Assembly: GCF_027853965.1 (NCBI RefSeq)
Contig: NZ_JAQGLB010000004.1
Location: 1 to 64,000 of the forward strand
Direction of reading: 5' to 3'
From: Saccharopolyspora indica
Lineage (GTDB): Bacteria > Actinomycetota > Actinomycetes > Mycobacteriales > Pseudonocardiaceae
Length of the DNA: 64,000 bases
Notes under the pieces: model-generated
Seen by the model: the letters and a program-made list of their open reading frames with translations, nothing else
What the model was told of the DNA's origin: nothing
Databases searched by the model: none
In this document: piece after piece, positions 24,878 through 33,900 of the stretch
Position numbering within the stretch: the first letter of the stretch is position 1
How the letters are laid out: each line of letters begins with the position of its first letter
Made by a program: the position numbers and the translations under genes

Positions 24878-26245
24878 TCACGCCTGCCGGAACTGCCGGA
24901 CCTCTTCGAACAGGTCGCGGGCGTCGGAATTGGCCCGGTGCTTGGCGGCTTCCAGCTCCAGCGGCTTGAGCCGGTCGGAGACGCGGGCGGACTTGACCCG
25001 TTCGCCGTGCTGCAGCGCGCGGCGCCCGACCTTGATGCCCTCCTGGACGTCACCGGCCCGGAAGTGGTTGGTGGCCTGCAGGCTGAGCCCGAAGACGTGG
25101 GTGCGCTGCATGTCCGCGCCGTAGGCCTCGTTGCACTTGATGGTCTCGGCGACGGCGATCGACGCGTGCTTGCGCGGGTCGAACACGGCCAGCGCGTCGT
25201 GCGCGGAGCCGATCATGCCGTGCAGGTCGTTCTCGTTGAAGAACCGCACCCAGTCCGGCGCCTCGCTGGCCTGCGCCCGCGCGAACTCGTCCTTCGTGCG
25301 GCCCACCATCTTCTGCACCTGGTCGGGCCGGTTCAGCATCCCGTAGGCCCAGGCCTCGTTCGCGCACAGCACCGCGACGGTCAGCGCAGATCCGGACTCC
25401 TGCGCGGCGATCTGGCCCAGCTGGAACAGCTTCAGCGCCTCGTTGGGCTCCTGGTGGTGCAGGTAGACCCGGCCCATCCGGTACAGCACGCTGGCCAGCA
25501 GCCCGTGGTCATCGGCCTGCTTGGCGAACTCCAGCGCCTTGCCGAAGTGGCCGCGCGCCGGGTCGAGCAGCCCGACGTCGAACGAGGTCCACCCGGCCAG
25601 GCTGTGCATGTCCGCCAGCGCCACGAACAGCTGCTTGCGCACCAGGTCGGTGGAGGTCGAGTCGAGCAGCTGCTGCGCCCAGGAGAGCTGGGCCACCACG
25701 GCGTCGCGGCAGGTGCCGCCGCCGTAGCGGTAGTCGAGATCGCGCAGGGCCTTGGTGGCGGCCTGGATCTGCTGCACGTCGGTCATGCCGATCCGGGCCG
25801 GCGCCGGTGTCTGCGCGTTCGCCGGGAGCCAGCTGGTGGCCTCCCCGAACACGGCAGCGCCCATGGTCACCTGGGCGGCGTGGGACAAGAACTTCCGACG
25901 CTTCACCGATTCGTCCTCCTCAGCTTCGAGGGCGTTGGTCGCGCTAGCGACCCGCATCGCGGTCGCCCCGTCGTAAGCGAGGCCCATGTAGCCCCGCGGG
26001 ATACCCAGCCCGTCGGCGATCCTGGCCAGCACGTCGTAAGCCATGACCTGCCGACCCTTGAGGATCTCGGACACCTCGGATTGCGACTGGCCCGTGGAGG
26101 CCGCGATCTGGCGCTGCGAGACACCGCGTCGGCGCAGTTGCTTGTAGATCTCGCTGACGTCCCGCCGGGCCAGGGCGTCCCGCATCTCCCGATCGTTCCA
26201 AACGTCGGGTGTAACGGGAGAGCCGCTAGAACCGATGATGTTCAT
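24878..26245 (-). CDS. NsdA-like HTH/TPR regulator
   Basis: 455 aa. An N-terminal helix-turn-helix (residues about 40-65, GVSQRQIAASTGQSQSEVSE) reads like Streptomyces NsdA, a repressor of development and antibiotic production. A short RRKFL linker with a hydrophobic stretch follows, then a long TPR-like helical repeat region (for example GHFGKALEFAKQADDHGL and PNEALKLFQLGQIAAQE). Such regulators sense small molecules or peptides through the TPR part. ATG 26245 has AGGGGG with the usual spacing. It is divergent from two small genes (26468 on), with 222 bp of promoter DNA between. Confidence 0.85.
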   Translation of the reverse strand: MNIIGSSGSPVTPDVWNDREMRDALARRDVSEIYKQLRRRGVSQRQIAASTGQSQSEVSEILKGRQVMAYDVLARIADGLGIPRGYMGLAYDGATAMRVASATNALEAEEDESVKRRKFLSHAAQVTMGAAVFGEATSWLPANAQTPAPARIGMTDVQQIQAATKALRDLDYRYGGGTCRDAVVAQLSWAQQLLDSTSTDLVRKQLFVALADMHSLAGWTSFDVGLLDPARGHFGKALEFAKQADDHGLLASVLYRMGRVYLHHQEPNEALKLFQLGQIAAQESGSALTVAVLCANEAWAYGMLNRPDQVQKMVGRTKDEFARAQASEAPDWVRFFNENDLHGMIGSAHDALAVFDPRKHASIAVAETIKCNEAYGADMQRTHVFGLSLQATNHFRAGDVQEGIKVGRRALQHGERVKSARVSDRLKPLELEAAKHRANSDARDLFEEVRQFRQA

Positions 26246-26467
26246 TTAGACCCCCTGACGCTCTGCACGGGCGTTGGTCGCAGGGTAAGGGCACTGCGGC
26301 AGCCCGGTGAAGCCCGCTTCGGTAGAGGTGATCGGTTGCGCTGAAGTCCGCCGACCGCTCGTCGTCGCCATCGGCCCGGTCACCGCCCGACGACTAGGCG
26401 AACCTGGCCGACTGGGACCAATCTAGTCACCAGCAAGCAACCGAGCACGGACGGGACGGGAAGCGAA

Positions 26468-26719
26468 GTGGACGAGCAGGTGCGGGAATCCGGGATCGGC
26501 CAGACGGCCGAGTCCGCTCCGGCAGCTGCCGACCGCCGGCGTTGGTGGCAGGTGGACTGCCGCGATCTGTCGAACGCGCACCGGAACCTGGCCGTGCTGG
26601 TCGACCGGGATGAGGTCGAGCTCGTCGGACCGCCCGGCCACGCCGCAGTGCTCTCCGCACTGGGCGTGCGCCAGTTGTCAACAGCGTTGCGGGATGCCGC
26701 GACGCAGGCGAGAAAGTGA
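26468..26719 (+). CDS. Hypothetical 83-aa protein
   Basis: Small acidic protein with a conserved-looking core (WWQVDCRDLSNAHRNLAVLV and VELVGPPGHAAVLSALGVRQL). GTG 26468 follows GGGAAGCGAA. Unknown family. It is followed 13 bp later by another small gene, and the pair is divergent from the NsdA-like regulator. Confidence 0.6.
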   Translation: MDEQVRESGIGQTAESAPAAADRRRWWQVDCRDLSNAHRNLAVLVDRDEVELVGPPGHAAVLSALGVRQLSTALRDAATQARK

Positions 26720-26732
26720 CGGTGACGTTCCT

Positions 26733-27071
26733 GTGGACGAGATCCTGGGTCAGGTGCTGCGAAACGCGGTGCGCGAGCGGCTCGACATGCTGAGCGAGCT
26801 CGCGGACCGGGCGGACGCCACCTCCCTGCTCTCCGTAGCGCGTTCCGAACTGCCCCGGCTCACCGAGGGGTGGCGAACGCTGCTCACCGCGCACGAAGCC
26901 GACGAGAAGGGCAACTGCCCGGAGTGCTCCAGCCGCTGGCGCCCGCAGAAAGCACCGTGCTCGGTGTGGCGCTCGGCGTACGAGCACCTGGTGGTGGGCG
27001 CTCTGGCTCCCCGTCCCGCTCGGCACCAGCGACCGGCGCACGCTCTGCGCCCGGTGGCGCCGGTGCCGTAA
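26733..27071 (+). CDS. Hypothetical 112-aa protein with a Cys motif
   Basis: Helical N-terminal half followed by CPECSSRWRPQKAPC, a CxxC plus later Cys arrangement that may bind zinc. GTG 26733 was chosen on frame and length. The C-terminal 40 residues are Arg/Pro/Ala-rich. It overlaps, on the opposite strand, the readthrough tail of the GtrA frame. A perfect hairpin terminator follows at 27140-27204. Unknown role. Confidence 0.6.
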   Translation: MDEILGQVLRNAVRERLDMLSELADRADATSLLSVARSELPRLTEGWRTLLTAHEADEKGNCPECSSRWRPQKAPCSVWRSAYEHLVVGALAPRPARHQRPAHALRPVAPVP

Positions 27072-27807
27072 AGCCGGCGGACTCGGTCCCGGACAGCAAC
27101 ACCTCCTCCCCGACCCCGGGCAAGACCGAGCAACCGCCAGGTGACGGCCGATGGGCGACTGGTCGCGTTTCCCCGACCTCGGCCAGCGCGCATCGGCCGT
27201 CACCGCGAAAAACTCCACAGCGAGAAGAACTTCCGCGGGCTGGTGCTGACGCACTCCCCTCCCCCCGACCGGTACTGGTCCGCGGACTCCAACCGCTTCG
27301 GAACCCGTTTCCCCGGACGGCTCCGAAGTGAGGATGGAAAGGCCCTGGCAGCTCGATTCCCCGACCGAGCCGCCAGGGCTCTTTCCTTTTCCCGGACGGG
27401 AAGACCCAGCGGTTCAGCGCGACGAACCGCAGCACCGTGCCGATCCCGCTGAACACCGCCAGCGCCAACAGCTCCGGCAGCAGCCCCGCCGCCGGCACCG
27501 CGGCGCGCACCAGCAGCAGCCCCAGCACCGTGACGGCGTAGGTCACCGCGAACGCCAGCAAGCCGCGGATCTGCACCGATGCCGTGGAATTCGGCCGGTC
27601 GCGGAAGGTGCAGCGTCGGTTGAGCTCGGTGTTGGCCACCGTCGCCACGACCAGCGCGACCAGGTTGGCCAGCAGCGCCGGGCAGCACGGCCGCAACGCC
27701 GCGAACAGCGCCGCGTGCAGGACCGTCGTGAACGCGCCGACGCAGGCGAACGGGACCAGGCGCCGGGCGCCGTCAACGCGCGGTGTCCGCGTCGAGCACG
27801 AGGCCAT
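26884..27807 (-). CDS. GtrA family membrane protein with an unusual C-terminal run-on
   Basis: The first ~150 residues are a GtrA domain with four membrane helices (for example LVPFACVGAFTTVLHAALFA, and FSGIGTVLRFVALNRWVF near the end). GtrA proteins help move polyprenyl-linked sugars across the membrane. A normal GtrA ends soon after NRWVF plus a basic tail. Here the frame continues 160 more residues through a terminator hairpin and antisense to a plus-strand gene. That tail has a Pro/Gly/Ser/Arg-rich, non-coding look. I think the stop codon was lost or a frameshift exists. ATG 27807 overlaps the upstream glycosyltransferase by 35 nt. Confidence 0.65.
   Translation of the reverse strand: MASCSTRTPRVDGARRLVPFACVGAFTTVLHAALFAALRPCCPALLANLVALVVATVANTELNRRCTFRDRPNSTASVQIRGLLAFAVTYAVTVLGLLLVRAAVPAAGLLPELLALAVFSGIGTVLRFVALNRWVFPSGKRKEPWRLGRGIELPGPFHPHFGAVRGNGFRSGWSPRTSTGRGEGSASAPARGSSSRCGVFRGDGRCALAEVGETRPVAHRPSPGGCSVLPGVGEEVLLSGTESAGFTAPAPPGAERAPVAGAERDGEPERPPPGARTPSATPSTVLSAGASGWSTPGSCPSRRLRAR
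27140..27204 (+). terminator. Long-loop hairpin after the Cys-motif gene
   Basis: Perfect 14-bp stem GGTGACGGCCGATG (27140-27153) / CATCGGCCGTCACC (27191-27204) with a 37-nt loop. Confidence 0.55.
27338..27384. terminator. Terminator-like hairpin inside the GtrA frame
   Basis: Arms AAAGGCCCTGGCAGCTCG and CGAGCCGCCAGGGCTCTTT pair closely with a short loop. On the plus strand a pyrimidine run (TTCCTTTTCCC) follows. It lies where the GtrA gene would be expected to end, which suggests GtrA once stopped before it. Confidence 0.65.
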
Positions 27808-29200
27808 GGGCCGTCAGCTCCCAGTAGTGCCTGCGCTTCGGGCGCGCCAGCTGGGTCACCGCGCGGATCGCGGCCACGCTCATCAGCGCCCAGTACAGCG
27901 GGATCGTCAGCATCGCGGGAACCGCGCGGTGCAGCCCGGGGCGCACCATGCACGCGACGATGAACAGGTAGATCGTGGCCAGGTTGCCGAGCAGCATCAC
28001 CACGACGCCCGCGTAGAGCACCGGCCCCGGGTACAGCGGCTCGATTCGGCTCGGCCCGTCGAGCAGGTACCAGCAGGACAGCGCCCAGAAGACCGGGGTG
28101 CACAGCACCGTCAGGTTGCTGACCGCGAAGGTGAGGTGGAAGCTCGCGAACCGGCGCCAGCCGAGCTCGGCGAGCAGCCTGCGCGGGTGGCGCATGTGCA
28201 CCAGCCAGGTCTGCAGGTGGCCCTTGATCCAGCGGCTGCGCTGCCGGATCCAGTTGCCGGTGCGGCTGTTGGCCTCTTCCAGCGTGACCGAGTCGAGCAT
28301 CCGCACCTGCCAGCCGCGGCGGGCGATCCGGATGCCGAGGTCGGCGTCCTCGGTGACGTTGTGCGGATCCCAGCCGCCCAGTTCGCGCAGCGCCGAGGTG
28401 CGCAGGTGGTTGGACGTGCCGCCGAGCGGGATGGGCAGGTCGAGCCGGTCCAGGCCGAGCAGGGTGAGCCGGAAGTTCAGCGCGTACTCCCCGGCGAACA
28501 TCCGGGTCAGCCAGTTCGTCCACGGGTTCCAGTAGGCGAGTTCGGCTTGCAGGCACGCGACTTCCGGCGGGTGGTGGGCGAAGGCGGCGGCGGCCTTGCG
28601 GAGCTGGTCGGGCTCCGGCCGGTCCTCGGCGTCGAAGATGACGCAGTGCTCGGCGGTTACCCGGGCGAGGCCGGCGTTGCACGCGTTCGGCTTGGTGCGC
28701 GGCCCGCCTTCGGGCACCACGACGATCTCGTACTGCGGGCCGAGGTCGTGACCGGCCAGCGCCGAGCGCGTGGTGCTGTCGTCCTCCTCCACCAGCAGCA
28801 GGACGTGCAGCTTGCCGACCGGGTAGCGCAGCGCGTCGAGGTGCGCGAGGAGGCTGGGCAGCACCGCTTCCTCCCGGTGCAGCGGCACCAGCACGGCGTA
28901 GCTCGGCAGCTCGTCGTCGGGGATCTCGGTGCCGACCGGCTCGACCGCTCGGGGCGCGAGCAGCACCAGGAACACCCGGTAGCCGATCACCAGCACGTAG
29001 CAGGCGGTCATCGCGATCACGCCGATCTGCGCCCAGGCCAGCGCGGACACGCCGTAGCCCGTCACGGCCCAGAGCAGGACCGATCCGAGCACGAAGCCCA
29101 GTGCTGCCAGCGAGAACCTGCGCTGACCGGTGCTGAGCAGCTCCCGCGCGCTCAGGTGCTCCGGCAGCGGAGCGACTGCGGATTCCGTCCCGATGCTCAT
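27773..29200 (-). CDS. Membrane glycosyltransferase, family 2
   Basis: 475 aa. Two N-terminal helices precede a GT2 domain: SYAVLVPLHREE at the start, DDS, DAEDRPEP as the metal-binding acidic motif, TEDADLGIR, and QRSRWIKGHLQTWL, the QxxRW signature of processive enzymes. Three or four C-terminal helices follow. Family members polymerise sugars or transfer one to polyprenyl phosphate on the inner membrane face. ATG 29200 overlaps the upstream stop as ATGA. With the ArnT-like and GtrA genes it forms a small glycolipid or polymer operon; the product cannot be told. Confidence 0.9.
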   Translation of the reverse strand: MSIGTESAVAPLPEHLSARELLSTGQRRFSLAALGFVLGSVLLWAVTGYGVSALAWAQIGVIAMTACYVLVIGYRVFLVLLAPRAVEPVGTEIPDDELPSYAVLVPLHREEAVLPSLLAHLDALRYPVGKLHVLLLVEEDDSTTRSALAGHDLGPQYEIVVVPEGGPRTKPNACNAGLARVTAEHCVIFDAEDRPEPDQLRKAAAAFAHHPPEVACLQAELAYWNPWTNWLTRMFAGEYALNFRLTLLGLDRLDLPIPLGGTSNHLRTSALRELGGWDPHNVTEDADLGIRIARRGWQVRMLDSVTLEEANSRTGNWIRQRSRWIKGHLQTWLVHMRHPRRLLAELGWRRFASFHLTFAVSNLTVLCTPVFWALSCWYLLDGPSRIEPLYPGPVLYAGVVVMLLGNLATIYLFIVACMVRPGLHRAVPAMLTIPLYWALMSVAAIRAVTQLARPKRRHYWELTAHGLVLDADTAR

Positions 29201-30744
29201 CGGCAACTCCCGCGAAGCCGGTAGACCTGCCGGTCGGCGTCCGCGTACACCAGCGCGTAAGACCTGGTCAGCTCTGGTTTTCCGTGCAGGCTCGTCCACA
29301 CCCGGTCGGGCACTCCGCGGGCGCGGCCGAGGTGGATCCACCGGATGCCGTGCGCGGCCGGGTCGGCCAGCGCCGGTTCCCACTGCCGGTAGCTGCCCTC
29401 GTAGACGACGTCGCGCAGCGGGATGCCCGATTCGAAGTTGACGGTCTCGTTGTTCCAGGACTGCATCAGCACCCGTCCCCGGTCGTAGTGCTCGCGCAGC
29501 CAGGCTGCGCCTCGCGCGCTGGTCCGCTCGGCCGCGCCGGCCCGGAAGGCCTGCGGCTCCTGCAAAGTGGCGATGCCGCCCGCGGCGAGCAGCACCGAGG
29601 CGATCCCGGCAGCCACCGGCGCGCACCGGGCCAGCGAGCGCGGCCGCACCTGCGCGGCCAGGTATCCGATGAGCAGTGCGGCGGGCACGATCACGACGAG
29701 CCCGAACCGGACGTTGTACAGGTCGCCGCTGATCTGCGGGACGTGCAGCGGCCGCTGCCCGGATTGCAGTGCGAAGACGTAGAAGACGGGCAGGACCAGC
29801 AGCAGAACCGGCGCCAGCGCCTCCGCCCGCAGGCGGGTCCGCCACACCAGGAAGCCGAGCCCGGCCGCCGCGGCGACCAGCACCACCGGCCCCACCACCG
29901 CGACCACCGCCCACAGGTAGCTCGCGCCCGCCACGGCCCAGTCGCCCACCGCGGGATCACCGGCCGCCACCCACAGCTCCGGCTTGGCGAACTCGCCGCG
30001 CAGGAAGTTCAGCGGGTCGCCGAAGATGATCGCGTTCCAGCCGATCCAGCCCACCACGCCGCTGGCGGCCAGCACGCCGAACAGCACGAGATCGGCCCGG
30101 ACCACGTGCCAGCGCCCGGCACGGCGCCACGACCGCCAGCCGACCGCGGCGACCAGCACCGGCAGCAGCACCCAGCCCTCGTAGCGGACGAGCGTGGTCA
30201 GCATCGTCGCGAGCGCGCAGAGCAGCAGGTACCGGAGCCGATCGGTGCGGCACCACGCGACGAAGCACGCGATGGTCGCGGCGATGCCCGCCAGCATCGG
30301 CACTTCCGTCATGGGCGTGCTCTGCAGGTAGAGGACGTTCGGGTTGGTCGCGAACACGGCTGCCGCGACGACGCCGCCGACGGCCTTGCCGGTGATCCCG
30401 CGACCGGCCTGGTAGAGCCAGCCGGTCGCCGCGACGTAGCAGCCCATCGACAGCGCGCACGCGCCGATCCCCGACCGCAGCAGCGGATCCCACTCCACCA
30501 GCGGAGCGGCCAGCAGGTGCGGCAGCGGCAGCCAGACGCCGCCGAGCTGGGCGGCTCCCGGCGTCGACGCGCCGGAGACGCGGCCGGTGATCAGCAGGTG
30601 GGACATGGCATCGGCGTAGGCGAGCGTGGTGCCGGAGAGCGCGGTGACCACGCAGGCGCCGATCGACAGCAGCGCGGCGGCGACCAGCACGGCGATCAGC
30701 GCGGGATCGCGGAACCGGGCAGCGGGACGAGACGACATTTCCAT
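29197..30744 (-). CDS. ArnT/PMT-like polytopic glycosyltransferase
   Basis: 515 aa, about ten to eleven membrane helices and a soluble extracytoplasmic C-terminal domain (from about residue 410). The first loop carries YADAMSHLLITGRV, the acidic site expected of GT-C enzymes that use polyprenyl-phosphate sugars. ATG 30744 has AGGAAG 5 nt upstream. It is first gene of an operon with the GT2 enzyme and GtrA. Together these suggest sugar activation on polyprenyl phosphate, flipping, and transfer outside the membrane. Confidence 0.85.
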   Translation of the reverse strand: MEMSSRPAARFRDPALIAVLVAAALLSIGACVVTALSGTTLAYADAMSHLLITGRVSGASTPGAAQLGGVWLPLPHLLAAPLVEWDPLLRSGIGACALSMGCYVAATGWLYQAGRGITGKAVGGVVAAAVFATNPNVLYLQSTPMTEVPMLAGIAATIACFVAWCRTDRLRYLLLCALATMLTTLVRYEGWVLLPVLVAAVGWRSWRRAGRWHVVRADLVLFGVLAASGVVGWIGWNAIIFGDPLNFLRGEFAKPELWVAAGDPAVGDWAVAGASYLWAVVAVVGPVVLVAAAAGLGFLVWRTRLRAEALAPVLLLVLPVFYVFALQSGQRPLHVPQISGDLYNVRFGLVVIVPAALLIGYLAAQVRPRSLARCAPVAAGIASVLLAAGGIATLQEPQAFRAGAAERTSARGAAWLREHYDRGRVLMQSWNNETVNFESGIPLRDVVYEGSYRQWEPALADPAAHGIRWIHLGRARGVPDRVWTSLHGKPELTRSYALVYADADRQVYRLRGSCR

Positions 30745-30934
30745 CGGGTCTTCCTGCTCATGTCGTGCGGTCGGCGCGTGAGCGCCCGACCTGGGCGCGC
30801 GCCATCACGCCCCGAACCGGGGCGGAGGGCTGGATGCGTTGATGAGCCGCTTCAGGCGAACCGGCGCTGCGCTGGCCTGGTCCGAACGGCGATGCACTCA
30901 GCTTCCAGGCCGTTGAGCTGGACCGCAAGGAAAA

Positions 30935-30963
30935 CGCCCCGAGGGGATGCTGTCCTCGGGGCG
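30935..30963 (-). terminator. Terminator of the longer fusion gene
   Basis: Stem CGCCCCGAGG / CCTCGGGGCG, perfect 10 bp with a 9-nt loop, 26 bp past the stop codon of the 1139-aa gene. Confidence 0.8.
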
Positions 30964-30989
30964 CGCGTAATCGTCGGGCGTTCGGGGCG

Positions 30990-33900
30990 TCACTTCCGGC
31001 GGAGGCGGGCCTTGGCGATGAGGTGCTCGTCCAGGCGCAGGCCCGACTGCGGCGCCGCGCCCCGGGGCGTGGGGACGTGCGAGCGCTGCGCCGGGTAGGT
31101 GCGGTCGGCCGGGACCATCGCCCAGGGCTGCCGCGGGCCCAGCAGCGGCGAGTAGACCGGCACGAACCCCTGGTCCAGCAAGGAGATCGCGAAGTCCACC
31201 GCCACCGTGCCGCGCGGGTCCAGCACGCCGGTGCCCTGCCACGGCAGCAGGCCCGAGCCGCCGAGGTAGGTGAAGCCCAGGCAGCCCTTGCGCACCGCGC
31301 TGAGCGTCAGCCGGACCCGGTTCGGGAACATCCGCTCGTAGCCGAACTCCTCGTCCACCTGCATGGTCGCCATGTAGCGGATGACGGTGTGCCACGCCCG
31401 GCGCAGCACCGCGCAGCGCGCCTGGCGCACCTCGGCGGACACGCCCTGGTCGCCGAGGTTGTAGACGTCGGCGTAGATCGCGGTGGACCACTCCAGCCGG
31501 TCGACGCCGGTCGGCACCGAGACCGGCACGGAGTACACCATCGACATCAGGATCTCCCGGAACAGCCCGATGACCTGCGGCGCGAAGTCGTCCGCGCCCG
31601 CCGTCCAGCGGTGCACCCGCTCCAGGGTGCGCAGCGGGTTGTCGGTGATGTCGAACTCCCGCAGCGATTCGCCGAGCAGCCGCCGGTACTTGGCGATCCG
31701 CTCGGCGCGCTGCGCGGGCAGCCCGGGCCCGAGCCGCTGCTCGGCGACCACGTCGATGTCCTCGACGAGCGTCCGGTCGCCGATGCCCGCCAGGTCGGCG
31801 TACTCGCGCAGCTTGCGCTGGTAGGCCTCGGTGATCGCGGCCGGGCGGCTCCGGAAGTGCCGCCCGTCGGTGAGGATGTTGAAGTGCAGGCCGGGCGGGT
31901 GCACCGCGCTGATCGCCCGCTGCATCTCGCGCAGCCGGGCCATCGCGCCGAACTCGGCCAGGTCGGGCAGCGGGCCGCCCGCCTTGAGCCGGTTCAGGCA
32001 CTGCTTGACCGGGAAGCCGAGCAGCACCACCTCGATCGGTTCGCCGCGCCGCACCGGCGGTTCGGCGTCGGCCCGCAGGTCGGCGAGCTGGTAGTTGGCG
32101 CGGGAGCCCTTGAAGAACTGCTTGCGGGTGAGCACGTGGTGCACCGCGGCGAGCACCTGCTCGTCGGCCGCCGGTCCCCGGTCGAGCCCGAACTTGGCCG
32201 CCGCCGCGAGCCCGGTCCGCGCCGCCGCGCGATCGGCGTCGGCGAGCACCGAATCCACGACGTCGCGGGTCTCCTGCGCGGTGAGGTGCACGGCCCAGCG
32301 CTGCGCCAAGCGGTTCTTGCGCAGCGCGCCGATCTGCAGCTCCTCCAGCGAATGCGTGTTGGACAGGCGCGGTCCGATGCGCTCGTCGGGGCGCGGGCGG
32401 GTTTCGAAGGTGGCGATCACCGCGTCCTGGTGCCTCCGGCGCTCGGCGGCGAACCCGGGGATCTCCACCGCGACCGACCGCGCGGCACCGAACTCCGCGC
32501 AGATCGCGTCCCGGCCGGACCGCGCGTCGTCGAAGACCGCGACCACGTCGACCTCGCCCAGGTCCGCCGGTTTCAGCGCGCCGTCGTCGGGCAGGAACCG
32601 CAGGTCCGCCTCGGCGATCCCGGCCGCGGCCAGCACTTCCTCGGTCTGCTCGCGGAACCGCTCCTTGCGGCGGGTGTAGAACACCACCTGCCCGCCGGCG
32701 TCCTGCACGTCCCAGGCGAACCGGGCCAGGCCCGCGTTGACGCTGTCGGTGCGCAGCCGCTCGCGCGGGCGCGCCAGGAACGCGCGGACGAAGTCGGCGC
32801 GCACCGCCGCCCAGTCCACCGCCGGGTAGCGCTCGCCCAGCGCGCTCTGCTCGACGAAGTCGTCCCAGGTCTCCGGGGAGTGGGTCGGCAGCAGCGGCAG
32901 GGTGCCCGCGCTGGCGAGTTCGAGGATGCCCTCCGGAGCACCGGGTCGCGGCCCGGCGATCGCGCGGGCGGCGTCGAGGATCCGTTGCAGCGGGACGAAT
33001 CCGCACAGGTCGACGTCGATGGCCACCGCGGGCCTGCCGAGGTCCGGGTTCCACCGGCGCTGCCGGGTGCGCTGCTGGACGTCGTCGAGCACCGACCGGA
33101 GCACCGCGTCCTGCTCCTCCGGCACGGTGTGCGCGTAGCACTGCAGCGGCTGCTCGCCCGAGAGCAGCTCCGCGGTGCTCGGATCGAGGTAGCGCAGCTC
33201 CTCGGCGATCACCCGGTCCACCGCGTGCCGGATCTGGCCCGCCCGGCGACCGCCGCCGAGCTCGGTGAACCCGGTGCTGAGCCGGTCCAGCGTGCCGACC
33301 AGCGCGCGGACGCCCGCGGCGACCTCGGCGCGACCCGGCTCCCAGCTCACCCGATCGTGATCGGTGACCACGATCCGGCCGGTGGCTTGCAGTTCCGGGG
33401 AGAGCTCGACGGCCAGCCCGGTCTCGTCCAGCGCGAATAACCCGATCCGGTGAACGTCGAGGGCCACCCGGAAGGTCCGCAGCAGCGGCCGGACGAAGTG
33501 CTCCAGGAAGTACTCGAGCTCGTCCTCGCGCCATTCGAAGCGGTTGTCCAGCACCACGCGGAGCAGTTCCGGCGTGCCGTCCGCGCCCGGCCGCAGCAGC
33601 GCGGAGAGCGGGACGGCGATGGTGCCGCCGGGGTGCGACGGGTGCGCGGGCGCCGGTTCGGCGAGGCGGATCAGCGCCGCCGCACCGGTCTCGGTGTCGA
33701 CCACCGCACCCGGCACCGGTTGCGCCGCGCAGTGCATCCGCAGGTTCGGATCGTCCGCCACGACCTCCGAAAACCGTTCCCCGCAGCGGATCTGCCGCTG
33801 CGCGCGGTCGCGCGAGGTGACCGAGCTCAGCTGCACGGTGCGGGCCCGGCCGTCGACGCTGAGCTGCCCGCTGGGCAGCTGCACGGCCAGGTCCGGATCG

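Noticed and set aside
27141-27452. Plus-strand frame of 103 codons near GtrA
   Set aside because: Covers two hairpins and intergenic DNA, Arg/Pro/Ser-rich, no start signal.
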